Assembly: GCF_004379255.2 (NCBI RefSeq)
Contig: NC_056049.1
Span: 11,888,063 to 11,952,062, forward strand
Direction of reading: 5' to 3'
From: Salvia splendens
Taxonomy: Eukaryota > Streptophyta > Magnoliopsida > Lamiales > Lamiaceae
DNA: 64,000 nt
The first letter of the stretch is position 1. Each line of letters opens with the position of its first letter. The notes under the pieces were generated by a model. The model was not told where the DNA came from and ran no database searches. It saw only the letters and a program-made list of their open reading frames with translations. Positions 48,390 to 59,882 of this stretch are shown in pieces. Position numbers and translations under genes: made by a program.

Positions 48390-51300
48390 TGTAACATCCC
48401 GAAAATTTGTGATGTTTATTTAATAAGTTGATTTGAAATTTCAATTATGAAACTTTTATTTCTATGCGATTAAGTGAATTTTGTGAAATAATTGTCGTGG
48501 GTGATGTGGAATGAAGTGGTTGATATTTTTTTATATTATATTTTCCAATGTGGGGAAATAATTTAATAGGATCATGCATATATTTTTCCGAGCCAATTCA
48601 TTGGAATTTTCGGCCCTTCCTAATTTTTGGAAATAGTTGAATTAAGAGTTGAATTATTCCTTGTGGCTAATTAAGCCAATTTTTGCCCCCCTCCCCCCCT
48701 CCCCCTCTATTTTGTAGAGGAGATTATAATTGTTACCTAATTTATGGGAATCTTTTCCTATAAAGAAATTACCAAATTTAAATCATATTCTATTTAATTG
48801 AGGATTTAAATAATTTCCTTGTGCACACCATCAAGATTTTCGCCCCTCCCTCATTATTTCCTACTTGGAGATTTAATTTATTTTGTTCCCTTGTTTATGG
48901 AATATTCATCGTTTTATTTCCTAAATTGTGAATCTATTTCTCTCCAAGTAAATACCAAATAAATTCCTTATTGAATTTCTAGCCATAATGTTCGAAATAC
49001 TTGCCTTCCTTTTAATTGTGGGATTTTATTTATTGGCCTCTATTTTATTCCTCCATAATTAATTAATTAATTAATTGGATTAAACCTAGGACTATATATT
49101 CACCTAAACTAAACCCTAGCCCCCATCTCCCTCATAAATTTCGTGCCTCTCCTCTCCCTCTCCATATTCTCTCCAAAAATCCTCCATTCATCCTTGTTCT
49201 TGCATCCGTTGGAGTTTATTTTCAAGAGTCTCCGACGAATCGCCTCCATTCTTGTTTCTACCGTTCGTTTTCTTGATTCAAGAAGGTATAACTAAGTTTT
49301 CTTCTCATCTCCTTCATTGAAACTTTAATCTTGAATCCTACATGCATATAGAGGGTGTAGGATTGATAGATCGCAAAATTAATCGGTGGAAAAGTGTGAT
49401 TGCATGAGAACTTTGATAGTTATGCGTTTTTTATTAAGTTTATGTGAAGTTTGATTTGAATCTTTGGTGAATGATGGGGGTTTATATGCAAACATGATTA
49501 TGAGGAACTTTTAAGCATGATTGTGTGTTATAAGCATGAAAAATTGGTATTTGTTTGATTGAAGAAGAAACCCTAAATTCGAAATTATGAGCCTGAAATC
49601 TGTGACGTTCGAACAGTGGCTTCTGATGTGTGATTGGCCTATCAAACGATCGAAGTTTGATATGAAATTTTTACTGAGTGAATTTCAAGATATTTTCTGT
49701 GTCTCGTGTGAATTTCAGCCCATTTGGTCGAAAAATGAATTTTTAATAAACTTTTGAAGTTGACTGCGCAATTCTACCAGAAACTTGTGTTCTCGCCAAG
49801 AAAGTTTCGTATTCTGTTTGACTAACCAAATGACCTCCGTTTGATGTGATTCTTGAACTATATGAATATATGAAGTTCCTTCTGAGTCGTGTAAAAGTTT
49901 CATCCTTTTTGGGCATTGGATTAATTTACGGTGAATTTTTCAAATGAACTACGCAGTGCTGCCAGAAATTTTATGTTCCGACCAGAGAGTTTAATTATTG
50001 ATTTGACTGACTAAACGACATGATTTCATTGTGAAAATTTGTCTAGATGAACTTGAATGTGTCTTCTGTGTTGTGAGAAAAATTTAGCTTAATATGAGGT
50101 CAGGTGAATTTTTAGTGATTTTTACAACACGGTCGCGCAGTTCTGCCAGTTTTCTGCCTTGATAAAATGACACTTATTTTCAAGTTTAAAAGTATTATAT
50201 GATTTATGTATGTCCAAGGAACGTGCCTAATGATGTGATCACGTGTGATAAGTTGAAATATATTACGGTGTATTTTTCCGTCTTTGTGACGAACGTGGGG
50301 TTGGGTTAATTGAGAAAAACGATGAGAGAGAAACGATAGGACATGCATAGTAGTATGATTTTTGTGGAAGGCTGACTTGTGTTGTCGTTGACAAGGGTGA
50401 TTGTGTATTCGTGAACTCGAGGAACGAGAGTTGTCATAAGTTGGATTGTGAATTGTTAAGCGAACGAGGTGGCTTTCTTTTCAAATCTCTTTATTTTTCC
50501 GAAAATACTATGTGGCGTTATAAGGGTGGTTTAACTTGTTATGTCATACCATGGTTTGTTTTGATTGAGATTGTGTGTCTGATGCCTAGTTCGTCTGAGT
50601 TTACTCCGTTAGGCTATATGGCTGTGTTGTGAAACGAATTCGGGTCTGAGTAGGGCCGCAAACCCTATCAGGCTGTGTACACTGGTGGGATCGTGAGCCG
50701 TCCTTGCTAGTCGGCCGGTCTCGTGGGCGAATAGTGAGGCCACACTTTCGTCGCACATGGAATGATGATTGTGATTGATGGATTGTTGAGAAAGTGGGGA
50801 GATTATTTGACTGGCCAGTCTATGAAATATTTTTGTGTTCTCGATGATATTTCTTTAGTACATATAAAACTCGAGATCACTGGTATGGATGACATAACTG
50901 TATAAATGTTTTCGGCATGAGCCCATTGAGTACAACAAGTACTCAGCCCTGCATATTTTTTTTCTTATGTGCAGGTTGAGCGGGATGTTGCGGAGGATGT
51001 TGAGTTGGTCTAAGAACTTAGGATGCGTTGTGTCGTCATACATAGGCGTTATCCTTGACTCTCTTTAAACCTTATTTCCGCTGCTATATTTTGAAACTAT
51101 GTCTCAAGACTTAAATCTTTTTCGTACTGTGTTTGAGTATGTTTGGTCGTGTTAGGTTTTAAATGAGTGTTTACTTTGTTATCTGAAAATGGTATTCCCG
51201 TGAATTAAACTAAATGTTTTTTCTTAGAAGATGATTGGGTTTTTAATAATTATTTCTCTTCGCTGCTTTCTTTTAAAGGTATTTATTATGAGTCGTTTTT

Positions 51301-51457
51301 ATTTAATAGAAAAGTTATAACTTTAAACTTATTTAAACCAAAATGTTTCTCTTCCTTTAAGCTAATTTAGTTTTCATAAATGGTTATACTTGGTTAATGT
51401 TGTCCCTTGGTCGCGATCGTCGCGCTTGTTGTACCCCTAGTATGGGCGGTCGTGACA
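48390..51457 (+). repeat. gypsy2 3' LTR
   Basis: A 3068-base LTR, near-identical to 39493-42545. It differs by scattered substitutions, an extra ~10 bases (GACTCTCTTT) near 51057 and the interrupted C tract. Confidence 0.94.
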
Positions 51458-52135
51458 CTAACGCTGGCGCTAGCTCACGGTCCCTGGTGTACACTAGTCC
51501 GAGTAGGGTTTGCGGCCCCACTGGGACTCGAATTTGATTAAACTGGTTTGGTATAGCCAAACAGATAGGCAATCATAAATAAAAAACTGGGCATGACAAC
51601 TCATTCAAAATAATCATGTTTTAACATAAAAAACGCTTTGAAAGAGAAGAAGAGCCCACCTCGATTGCTTAAACTCTTGCAAAACGGGCGCTTTCCTTGC
51701 CCTGAGATTACTCGTCGAGCGACGACGTTCCTTTACAAAATTAATATACTTAAATTAGGCCTTAATTAATTATTTATCTTGCATGAATACATGCCTAAGC
51801 GTGTGCTCTTTATTTTATTTCATTCTTTCTAAAATATAGAACTCTATATTCTGTAATTAAATCGGCGATTTAATTTATTCGGAATCTGGCCGGACTGTGC
51901 GGTACACTAAATTCACGGATTATGTTAAGTATTTAAAATACTTTCTTAGCTAAAAGAAATTATCTTCCATTCATTTACTGGGCACGGCTTTAAAATAATT
52001 CTTTTCTTCCCGGGCTTAGGGAATTAATTCCATTATACTTCTGAATTTATCCAAGATAATGGCTTCAACCAAAATTAATGGTCTTACTAAAATAATTTCT
52101 CAGGCCCAGAATATTTATTCCCCAACTAAACCGAC

Positions 52136-53020
52136 TGATGTGAATCCATGTATTCACAATCATAGAATACAACGATGTCGATGGCCATGGGTTGATTGGG
52201 GCCCGAGAAGAGGGTGGAGACATGACAAGGAGTCAAGCTGAATGTGGAGGTATGTTCAAACGTCAATATGCCTACTGAGATGGTGTACAAATGCTGATTC
52301 AAGACCACCATCGTCGAAATACCTTTGCGTGGGTACCTCACACGCGCCCAAACGGAGTTCGGATGAGAGAGATATGGCCGTTTGACTAAAGTCGCGCAAT
52401 GCAGAACGAAACGCGCGGGCGAGCGTTTTTCCTCATGCACAACGCTCGGTCGAGCGTTTTTGTCGAGTGATTAATTTTTGTCCAGAAACTTCGCTCGAGC
52501 GGGCGAAATGAGCCTAGGGAAACGCTCGGTCGGGCGTTGTATCCGGGATGTGTCTTTGTGACCAAGAATTGTTTTATTTTGCTCATTTTTCCCTCCTAGT
52601 ATAAATACACATGTCTAGGGTTTTTGTCATCAGTTTTTGAATGATATTGTAAGAACAAAGACTCCATTTGTGAGCACCCATCTTTATTTTTGAAAATTTA
52701 TCAAAATCCTTTGTGGTTGCATTCCAATCTATTGTCGGGCTTAGGTTGAATGTTAAGGTATGCAATTCTAGTTCTTGTGTTGCTAGTTTTGTGGAGCTAT
52801 TAGATTCTTTCTTTGGTGAAAGTTTCCTTGGGTTGTCTTCATTGTTTGTAGAAGGTCCATAGGTTCCAAGCATCTATCTAAATGATAACATCTTCACCTT
52901 CTCTCTTTTCCACCATTTTTATTGTGTCGTTTTTTGTTGGGTTTGTTTGAGTTATTGAAATATTTATAAGAGCAAGTCCGGGGCAAACATATGTGTCTTG
53001 AATCCCTAAGATTCACATTA
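52136..53020 (+). repeat. element C LTR 1
   Basis: An 885-base LTR starting TGATGTGAATCC and ending ATTCACATTA, so both ends form an imperfect inverted pair but the last two bases are TA, not CA. Four CG-rich 14-base palindromic motifs (52412-52425, 52443-52456, 52492-52505, 52523-52536) lie just upstream of a TATAAATA box at 52600-52607. Confidence 0.9.
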
Positions 53021-53022
53021 TT

Positions 53023-53036
53023 TGGTTTCAAGAGCC
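53023..53036 (+). other. element C primer-binding site, internal unit 1
   Basis: TGGTTTCAAGAGCC, two bases past LTR 1, is an initiator-Met primer site with one extra base and one substitution. Confidence 0.7.
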
Positions 53037-53581
53037 ATTGGTTCTTGTTCTTGTAAGTTTGAACAAAAAAAAAAGAAATTGTCAAAAAAAAAGAGTCATA
53101 CTTTAAAATATATCCATGGGCTTTAGCTATAAATTGGTATATGTATTGCTGGGTATGTCAAATTGATTGTTACAAAGTTGTAGGCCGAAATTACATCAAT
53201 TGTTGGGTCTATTGTTGTTGGGTGAAATTATGCACACAAAGTGTTTGTTGATTTGTCACATTGGCCGAGCACCTTACTTTCACTAATCTTGTGGCTTCTT
53301 GGACTAGTTTTCACTTTCCTAGTTGTATATCTTGTTTGTGCTATATGTGCAACCCTTGGGATTACATCATCGACAGCAAGTGGGGGAGAGTATCTAGCCA
53401 CTAAATCTCTAAGCGTTCCGAGAGATTTTGGGCGTGAGTTTGGGGAATTGGGGACATGCTTTGTGGGTTGGGAAGTGAGCTCCTCACTAAAATCTACATT
53501 CTTGGGTGTGTGCATTGCTTGTGTTACTAACAAAAGGGACATGTCCCTAGTCCTTTTAATCTTCTTTGTAGGTACCTGAAA
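53037..53581 (+). other. element C leader with a hydrophobic small ORF
   Basis: An A-rich tract is followed by 112 codons (53241-53579) whose first third is strongly hydrophobic (LLSLILWLLGLVFTFLVVYL). A copy stands at 57118-57456 in unit 2, but the two units are too alike for this to be evidence of selection. Directly before the main ORF the sequence reads CTAGTCCTTTTAATCTTCTTTGTAG in spaced form, a pyrimidine-rich tract with TTTGTAGG. A parallel tract precedes the ORF of element B, so it may be a splice acceptor. Confidence 0.5.
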
Positions 53582-55837
53582 ATGCCACCACATACGAGGA
53601 ATTCTAGGCACAATTCGCTTAGAAGGGAGGATGGGGACGACATCGCATCCACATACGACGACACCCTCAAAGAGATGATGACAAAACTTATGGGAGAGGT
53701 GGCGGGGATGCGTGGTGACCTTACCACTATGCAAGGGGGATTTACGACTTTTTATGAGGATATAGCCCTCCTCAGAGATCGAGTTAGGCATAACCATTCC
53801 ATAGCACATAGTGACCGAGAGAGACATGATAAGAGTGGCTACAAGTCAAGGTACCATGATGATGGACTTGATAGATGGAGTAGAAGGGAACGAGTTCCAA
53901 AGTTCCATGGAGAGTCACACTCTAGGAGGATGAGGGATCATGGTCATCATAAGGTGCATGAGTGGTTAATGGGGGAAGAAACCTCAAGTAAAGCAAGGAA
54001 GAGCTCAAACTCTCGACATTATGGTTGTGGCACAAGCGGAAGAAGTGTCCCACCAAAGAAGGTGAACTTATCTCATCCTAGCTATCACACGAAGGTTTCG
54101 TCGTGGTTGTTATCCAACTTCCCACCTTCAAAGAGCTTGATTCAAAGTAAGTGTGACAATGTTAACCACATTGTTAAGGAGCGTGTCAAGCATATGGTGG
54201 ATTTTGTTTCCGATAATGATGAAGAGCAATGTGATGATGAAAAAGAATCCACAACCTTACAAGAAGAAGACTCACGCCCAACTTTTAATGATGGCGTGTC
54301 TAGCATAGTGGAAGATGAAGACGAGCGTGAGCCATTAAAATTCCTTCAAGTCTTGAGCATGGAAATGACGCCAAATGAAATTTCAAAAGTAAATGAACAT
54401 TTAAGGAATGATCAAGTGAGAGAATAAAATATAGAGTGTGAGAAAAGGCTAAAATGTGAGATGCAAAAGCCAAGAGAGAGTGGTGGGGGTGAGTGTGAAT
54501 CAAAGCTATCAAGAGAGAAAAACTACAAGCATGTGAGAAAAAAAAGTGGCTTGTTAGATTATAAGGTCAACCTTGGGTGGGCACTAGATAATCCTTTGCC
54601 TTTTGCCCTTGGTGAGAAATATAAACTTTTACCCGCTAACACTTCTTATATTTCTTTTTGTGTTGATGAGCCTTTTATAGTGAGTAAAATTGAAGACATG
54701 GAAGTGAGACATCATGATGTAAATGGCTTGGAAACTACCTCACCGAAAAATGATCAAGAGGAACAAGAGCAAGTTGAAGAAATCATTGCCCAAGGTTCAA
54801 GTACACTATCCTTGTTTCTTTGTGATGTTTCTTTGAAGTGCTTAGATAAGATTGATGTGTTGGACAATAACTTGCTTTGCAAAATTGATTTGAACCGTGT
54901 TGAGCCTATCTTGTACTTAAAGCATGAGTTTGTAAATTCAAGAGTGACACATATGAATAAGATTGATTTTGCAATGCCGACTTGTGATGATAGCTTTGTC
55001 ATTGGTGATTTGTGGCATCAAGAGCTTGAATCTTTGAATGCTAAGTCCATCTTTGCATCATATGTTGACCCTTTCTTGATAAATCCATACATTGATAGGA
55101 ATGTCACTTCTCTTAAGGATTTTACCTTGAATGTTGGAATGAGCTCCTTACACACTAAGATACCTAAACTTTCTTTTGTTGGAAATTTTGAGTTTCTTAA
55201 GTGTGTCAATGGAACTAGTAGAACCAAGATGAGTACATACATTGTTGATTTTATTCCTTGGTTTACTACATGCTTTTATTGAAAACTGGTAAAACCCTTC
55301 AAAGGGATTGGAACATTCTATGGTCGTTTTGTGAAGGACTTTTCCACTCACATGTCTTTTGTGGGATATGTTGTGACTAAATTCATAATAATGCCTTGTT
55401 CCCATGTGTGTGCCCATGTCTTGAAATTGTCAGAGCAATTACGATGGGCTTATTTTGATAAGTTCCTTATGTTAATTGATATTATGTTTTACAAGATTCA
55501 TGTGGTGTTTTACAAGGTTCACATGTCTTGTGTTGAACATACCCTACATGCTATGCATAATAATTTTTGGTCACATTCTTCTCATAATAATGATTACTTT
55601 TTCAAAGTGTTGGAGAAATTAAGTGATTATCACGTTGAAAACCTTGATTCTTTACTTTGTATGGTTCCTTGTAAGCTTCAAGAAAATGATCTTAAGATTG
55701 AGGTCTCCTTTGTTCTCATTGCTAAATTCGATTTTGAATGTGATAGTGGAAGTTGGTTCGTTGATTGTGATTGTGAGAACCATCTCCTTGTTAGTGAAAT
55801 GTCTTTTTGGTTCCAAAGTGAAATCAACCTATTGTAG
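53582..55837 (+). pseudogene. element C orphan ORF, unit 1, 752 codons with two stops
   Basis: One frame runs from MPPHTRNSRH to the stop at 55835-55837, interrupted only by TAA at 54425-54427 and TGA at 55280-55282. At the matching sites unit 2 has sense codons GAA and TGG. The N-terminal part (about residues 1-110) looks like a short helical region followed by Arg/His/Asp-rich sequence, as in some gag proteins. Residues about 190-280 are strongly acidic. The C-terminal half has blocks shared with element B: DLWHQEL, ASYVDPFL, HTKIPKL, GTFYGRFVKDFSTH. No zinc knuckle, DTG, YxDD or DDE pattern is present. GxFYxRFVKDF faintly recalls a phrase of gypsy reverse transcriptases, but no flanking motif supports that. 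The function is unknown. Confidence 0.78.
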
Positions 55838-56004
55838 GGTACTATGATATTTGATTTGGACTCGCTCGATTTTGTAGGTGTACTTGATCGGGATTTGAGG
55901 ACAAATCCTTCAAAAGAAGGAGGGGATGATGTGAATCCGGGTGTCATAATAATGAATCAAAGAACCGGATTTGAGGACAAATCCTTTCACAAAGAAGTAG
56001 AGGA

Positions 56005-56897
56005 TGATGTGAATCCATGTATTCACAATCATAGAATACAACGATGTCAAGGGCCATGGGTTGATTGTGGCCCAAGAAGAGGGTGGAGACCTGACAAGGA
56101 GTCAAGCCGAATGTGGAGGTCTGTTCAAACATCAATATTCCTACTGAGATGGTGTACAAATGCTGATTCAAGACCACCATCTTCTTCATCGTCGAAATAC
56201 CTTTGCGTGGGTACCTCACACGCCCCAAACGGAGTTCGGATGAGAGAGATATGGCCGATTGACTAAAGTCGCGCAATGCAGAACGAAACGCGCGGGCGAG
56301 CGTTTTTCCTCATGCACAACGCCCGGTCGGGCGTTATTGTCGAGAGATCATTTTTTATCCAGAAACTTCGCTCTGGCGGGCGAAATGAGCCTAGGGAAAC
56401 GCCCGGTCGGGCATTTTATCCGGGATGTGTCTTTGTGACCAAGAATTATTTTATTTTGATCTTTTTTCACTCCTAGTATAAATACACATGTCTAGGGTTT
56501 TTGTCATCAGTTTTTGAATGATATTGTAAGAACAAAGACTCCATTTGTGAGCACCCATCTTTATTTTTGAAAATTTATGAAAATCCCTTGTGGTTGCATT
56601 CCAATCTATTGTCGGGCTTAGGTTGAATGTTAAGGTATGCAATTCTAGTTCTTGTGTTGCTAGTTTTGTGGAGCTATTAGATTCTTGCTTTGGTGAAAGT
56701 TTCCTTGGGTTGTCTTCATTGTTTGTAGAAGGTCCATAGGTTCCAAGCATCTATCTAAATGATAACATCTTCACCTTCTCTTTTTTCCACCATTTTTATT
56801 GTGTCATTTTTTGTTGGGTTTGTTTGAGTTATTGAAATATTTATAAGAGCAAGTCCGGGGCAAACATATGTGTCTTGAATCCCTAAGATTCACATTA
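56005..56897 (+). repeat. element C LTR 2 (shared middle LTR)
   Basis: An 893-base LTR serving as 3' LTR of unit 1 and 5' LTR of unit 2. It is preceded by two successive polypurine/LTR-start blocks (about 55912-55936 and 55990-56015), the first followed by GTGAATCCGGG instead of a true LTR. Confidence 0.9.
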
Positions 56898-56899
56898 TT

Positions 56900-56913
56900 T
56901 GGTATCAAGAGCC
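56900..56913 (+). other. element C primer-binding site, internal unit 2
   Basis: TGGTATCAAGAGCC, two bases past LTR 2, is the initiator-Met primer site with one inserted base at the same place as in element B. Confidence 0.8.
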
Positions 56914-57458
56914 ATTGGTTTCTTTTCTTGTAAGTTTAACAAAAAAAAAGAAATTGTCAAAAAAAAAAAGAGTCATACTTCAAAATATATCCATGGGCTT
57001 TAGCTATAAATTGGTATATGTATTGCTGGGTATGTCAAATTGATTGTTACAAAGTTGTAGGCCGAAATTACATCAATTGTTGGGTCTATTGTTGTTGGGT
57101 GAAATTATGCACACAAAGTGTTTGTTGATTTGTCACATTGGCCGAACACCTTACTTTCACTAATCTTGTGGCTTCTTGGACTAGTTTTCACTTTCCTAGT
57201 TGTATATCTTGTTTGTGCTATATGTGCAACCCTTGGGATTACATCATTGAGAGCAAGTGAGGGAGAGTATCTAGCCACTAAATCTCTAAGCGTTCCGAGA
57301 GATTTTGGGCGTGAGTTTGGGGAATTGGGGACATGCTTTGTGGGTTGGGAAGTGAGCTCCTCACTAAAATCTCCATTCTTGGGTGTGTGCATTGTTTGTG
57401 TTACAAACAAAAGGGACATGTCCCTAGTCCTTTTTATCTTCTTTGTAGGTACCTGAAA

Positions 57459-59715
57459 ATGCCACCACATACGAGGAATTCTAGGCACAATTCGCTTAGA
57501 AGGGAGGATGGGGACGACATCGCATCCACATACGACGACACCCTCAAAGAGATGATGACAAAACTTATGGGAGAGGTGGCGGGGATGCGTGGTGACCTTA
57601 CCACTATGCAAGGGGGCTTTACGACTTTTCATGAGGATATAGACCTCCTCAGAGATCGAGTTAGGCATAACCATTCCATAGCTCATAGTGACCGAGAGAG
57701 ACATGATAAGAGTGGCTACAAGTCAAGGTACCATGATCATGGACTTGATAGATGGAGTAGAAGGGAACGAGTTCCAAAGTTCCATGGAGAGTCACACTCT
57801 AGGAGGATGAGGGATCTTGGTCATCATAAGGTGCATGAGTGGTTAACGGGGAAGAAACCTCAAGTAAAGCAAGGAAGAGCTCAAACTCTCGACATTATGG
57901 TTGTGGCACAAGCGGAAGAAGTGTCCCACCAAAGAAGGTGAACTTATCTCATCCTAGCTATCACACGAAGGTTTCGTCGTGGTTGTTATCCAACTTTCCT
58001 CCTTCAAAGAGCTTGATTCAAAGTAAGTGTGACAATGTTAACCACATTGTTAAGGAGCGTGTCAAGCATATGGTGGATTTTGTTTCCGATAATGATGAAG
58101 AGCAATGTGATGATGAAAAAGGATCCACAACCTTACAAGAAGAAGACTCACGCCCAACTTTTAATGATGACGTGTCTAGCATAGTGGAAGATGAAGACGA
58201 GCGTGAGCCATTAAAATTCCTTCAAGTCTTGAGCATGGAAATGACGCCAAATGAAATTTCAAAAGTAAATGAACACTTAAGGAATGATCAAGAGAGAGAA
58301 GAAAATATAGAGTGTGAGAAAAGGCTAAAATGTGAGATGCAAAAGCCAAGAGAGAGTGGTGGGGGTGAGTGTGAATCAAAGCTATCAAGAGAGAAAAACT
58401 ACAAGCATGTGAGAAAAAAAAAAGTGGCTTGTTAGATTATAAGGTCAACCTTGGGTGGGCACTAGATAATCCTTTGCCTTTTGCCCTTGGTGAGAAATAT
58501 AAACTTTTACCCACTAACACTTCTTATATTTCTTTTTGTGTTGATGAGCCTTTTATAGTGAGTAAAATTGAAGACATGGAAGTGAGACATCATGATGCAA
58601 ATGGCTTGGAAACTACCTCACCGAAAAATGATCAAGAGGAACAAGAGCAAGTCGAAGAACTCATTGCCCAAGGTTCTAGTACACTATCCATGTTTCTTTG
58701 TGATGCTTCTTTGAAGTGCTTAGATAAGATTGATGTGTTGGACAATAACTTGCTTTGCAAAATTGATTTGAACCATGTTGAGCCTATCTTGTACTTAAAG
58801 CATGAGTTTGTAAATTCAAGAGTGACACATATGAATAAGATTGATTTTGCAATGCCGACTTGTGATGATAGCTTTGTCATTGGTGATTTGTGGCATCAAG
58901 AGCTTGAATCTTTGAATGCTAAGTCTATCTTTGCATCATATGTTGACCCTTTCTTGATAAATCCATACATTGATAGGAATGTCACTTCTCTTAAGGATTT
59001 TACCTTGAATGTTGGAATGAGCTCCTTACACACTAAGATACCTAAGCTTTCTTTTAGTGGAAATTTTGAGTTTCTTAAGTGTGTCAATGGAACTAGTAGA
59101 CCCAAGATGAGTACATACATTGTTGATTTTATTCCTTGGTTTACTACATGCTTTTATTGGAAACTGGTAAAACCCTTCAAATAGATTGGAATATTCTATG
59201 GTCGTTTTGTGAAGAACTTTTCCACTCACATGTCTTTTGTGGGTTATGTTGTGACTAAATTCATAATAATGCCTTGTTCCCATGTGTGTGCCCATGTCTT
59301 GAAATTGTCAGAGCAATTACGATGGGCTTATTTTGATAAGTTCCTTATGTTAATTGATATTATGTTTTACAAGATTCATGTGGTGTTTTACAAGGTTCAC
59401 ATGTCTTGTGTTGAACATACCCTACATGCTATGCATAATAAATTTTGGTCACATTCTTCTCATAATAATGATTACTTTTTCAAAGTGTTGGAGAAATTAA
59501 GTGATTATCACGTTGACAACCTTGATTCTTTACTTGGTATGGTTCCTTGTAAGCTTCAAGAAAATGATCTTAAGATTGAGGTCTCCTTTGTTCTCATTGC
59601 TAAATTCAATTTTGAATGTGATAGTGGAAGTTGGTTCGTTGATTGTGATTGTGAGAACCATCTCCTTGTTAGTGAAATGTCTTTTTGGTTCCAAAGTGAA
59701 ATCAACCTCTTGTAG
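57459..59715 (+). pseudogene. element C orphan ORF, unit 2, frameshifted
   Basis: This is the second copy of the ~751-residue protein. It lost one G in a G run near 57848, gained two A in an A run near 58418 (unit 1 has 8 A, unit 2 has 10), and has TAG at 59182-59184. It keeps sense codons where unit 1 has stops. The two units therefore carry different lesions. Blocks and their order are the same as in unit 1, including DLWHQELESLNAKSIFASYV and HTKIPKLSF. Confidence 0.78.
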
Positions 59716-59882
59716 GGTACTATGATATTTGATTTGGACTCGCTCGATTTTGTAGGTGTACTTGATCGGGATTTGAGGACAAATCCTTCAAAAGAAGGAG
59801 GGGATGATGTGAATCCGGGTGTCATAATAATGAATCAAAGAACCGGATTTGAGGACAAATTCTTTCACAAAGAAGGAGAGGA

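Larger units (their letters stand above)
39493..51457 (+). mobile_element. gypsy2: chromovirus lacking gag
   Basis: LTRs at 39493-42545 and 48390-51457 start TGTAACATCCC and end GTCGTGACA. CTAAC flanks both sides (39488-39492 and 51458-51462), a perfect duplication. The purine tract AAGAGGGGAAGGA precedes the 3' LTR. The pol half is chromovirus-like with a chromodomain, related to but distinct from gypsy1. Gag and most of protease are missing. The two LTRs are near-identical apart from small indels and a C-tract, which suggests a younger insertion than gypsy1. Confidence 0.95.

Noticed and set aside
53228..53827. 199-codon minus-strand ORF in element C (also 57105-57704)
   Set aside because: It is antisense to the main ORF and leader; its presence in both units only reflects their recent duplication.
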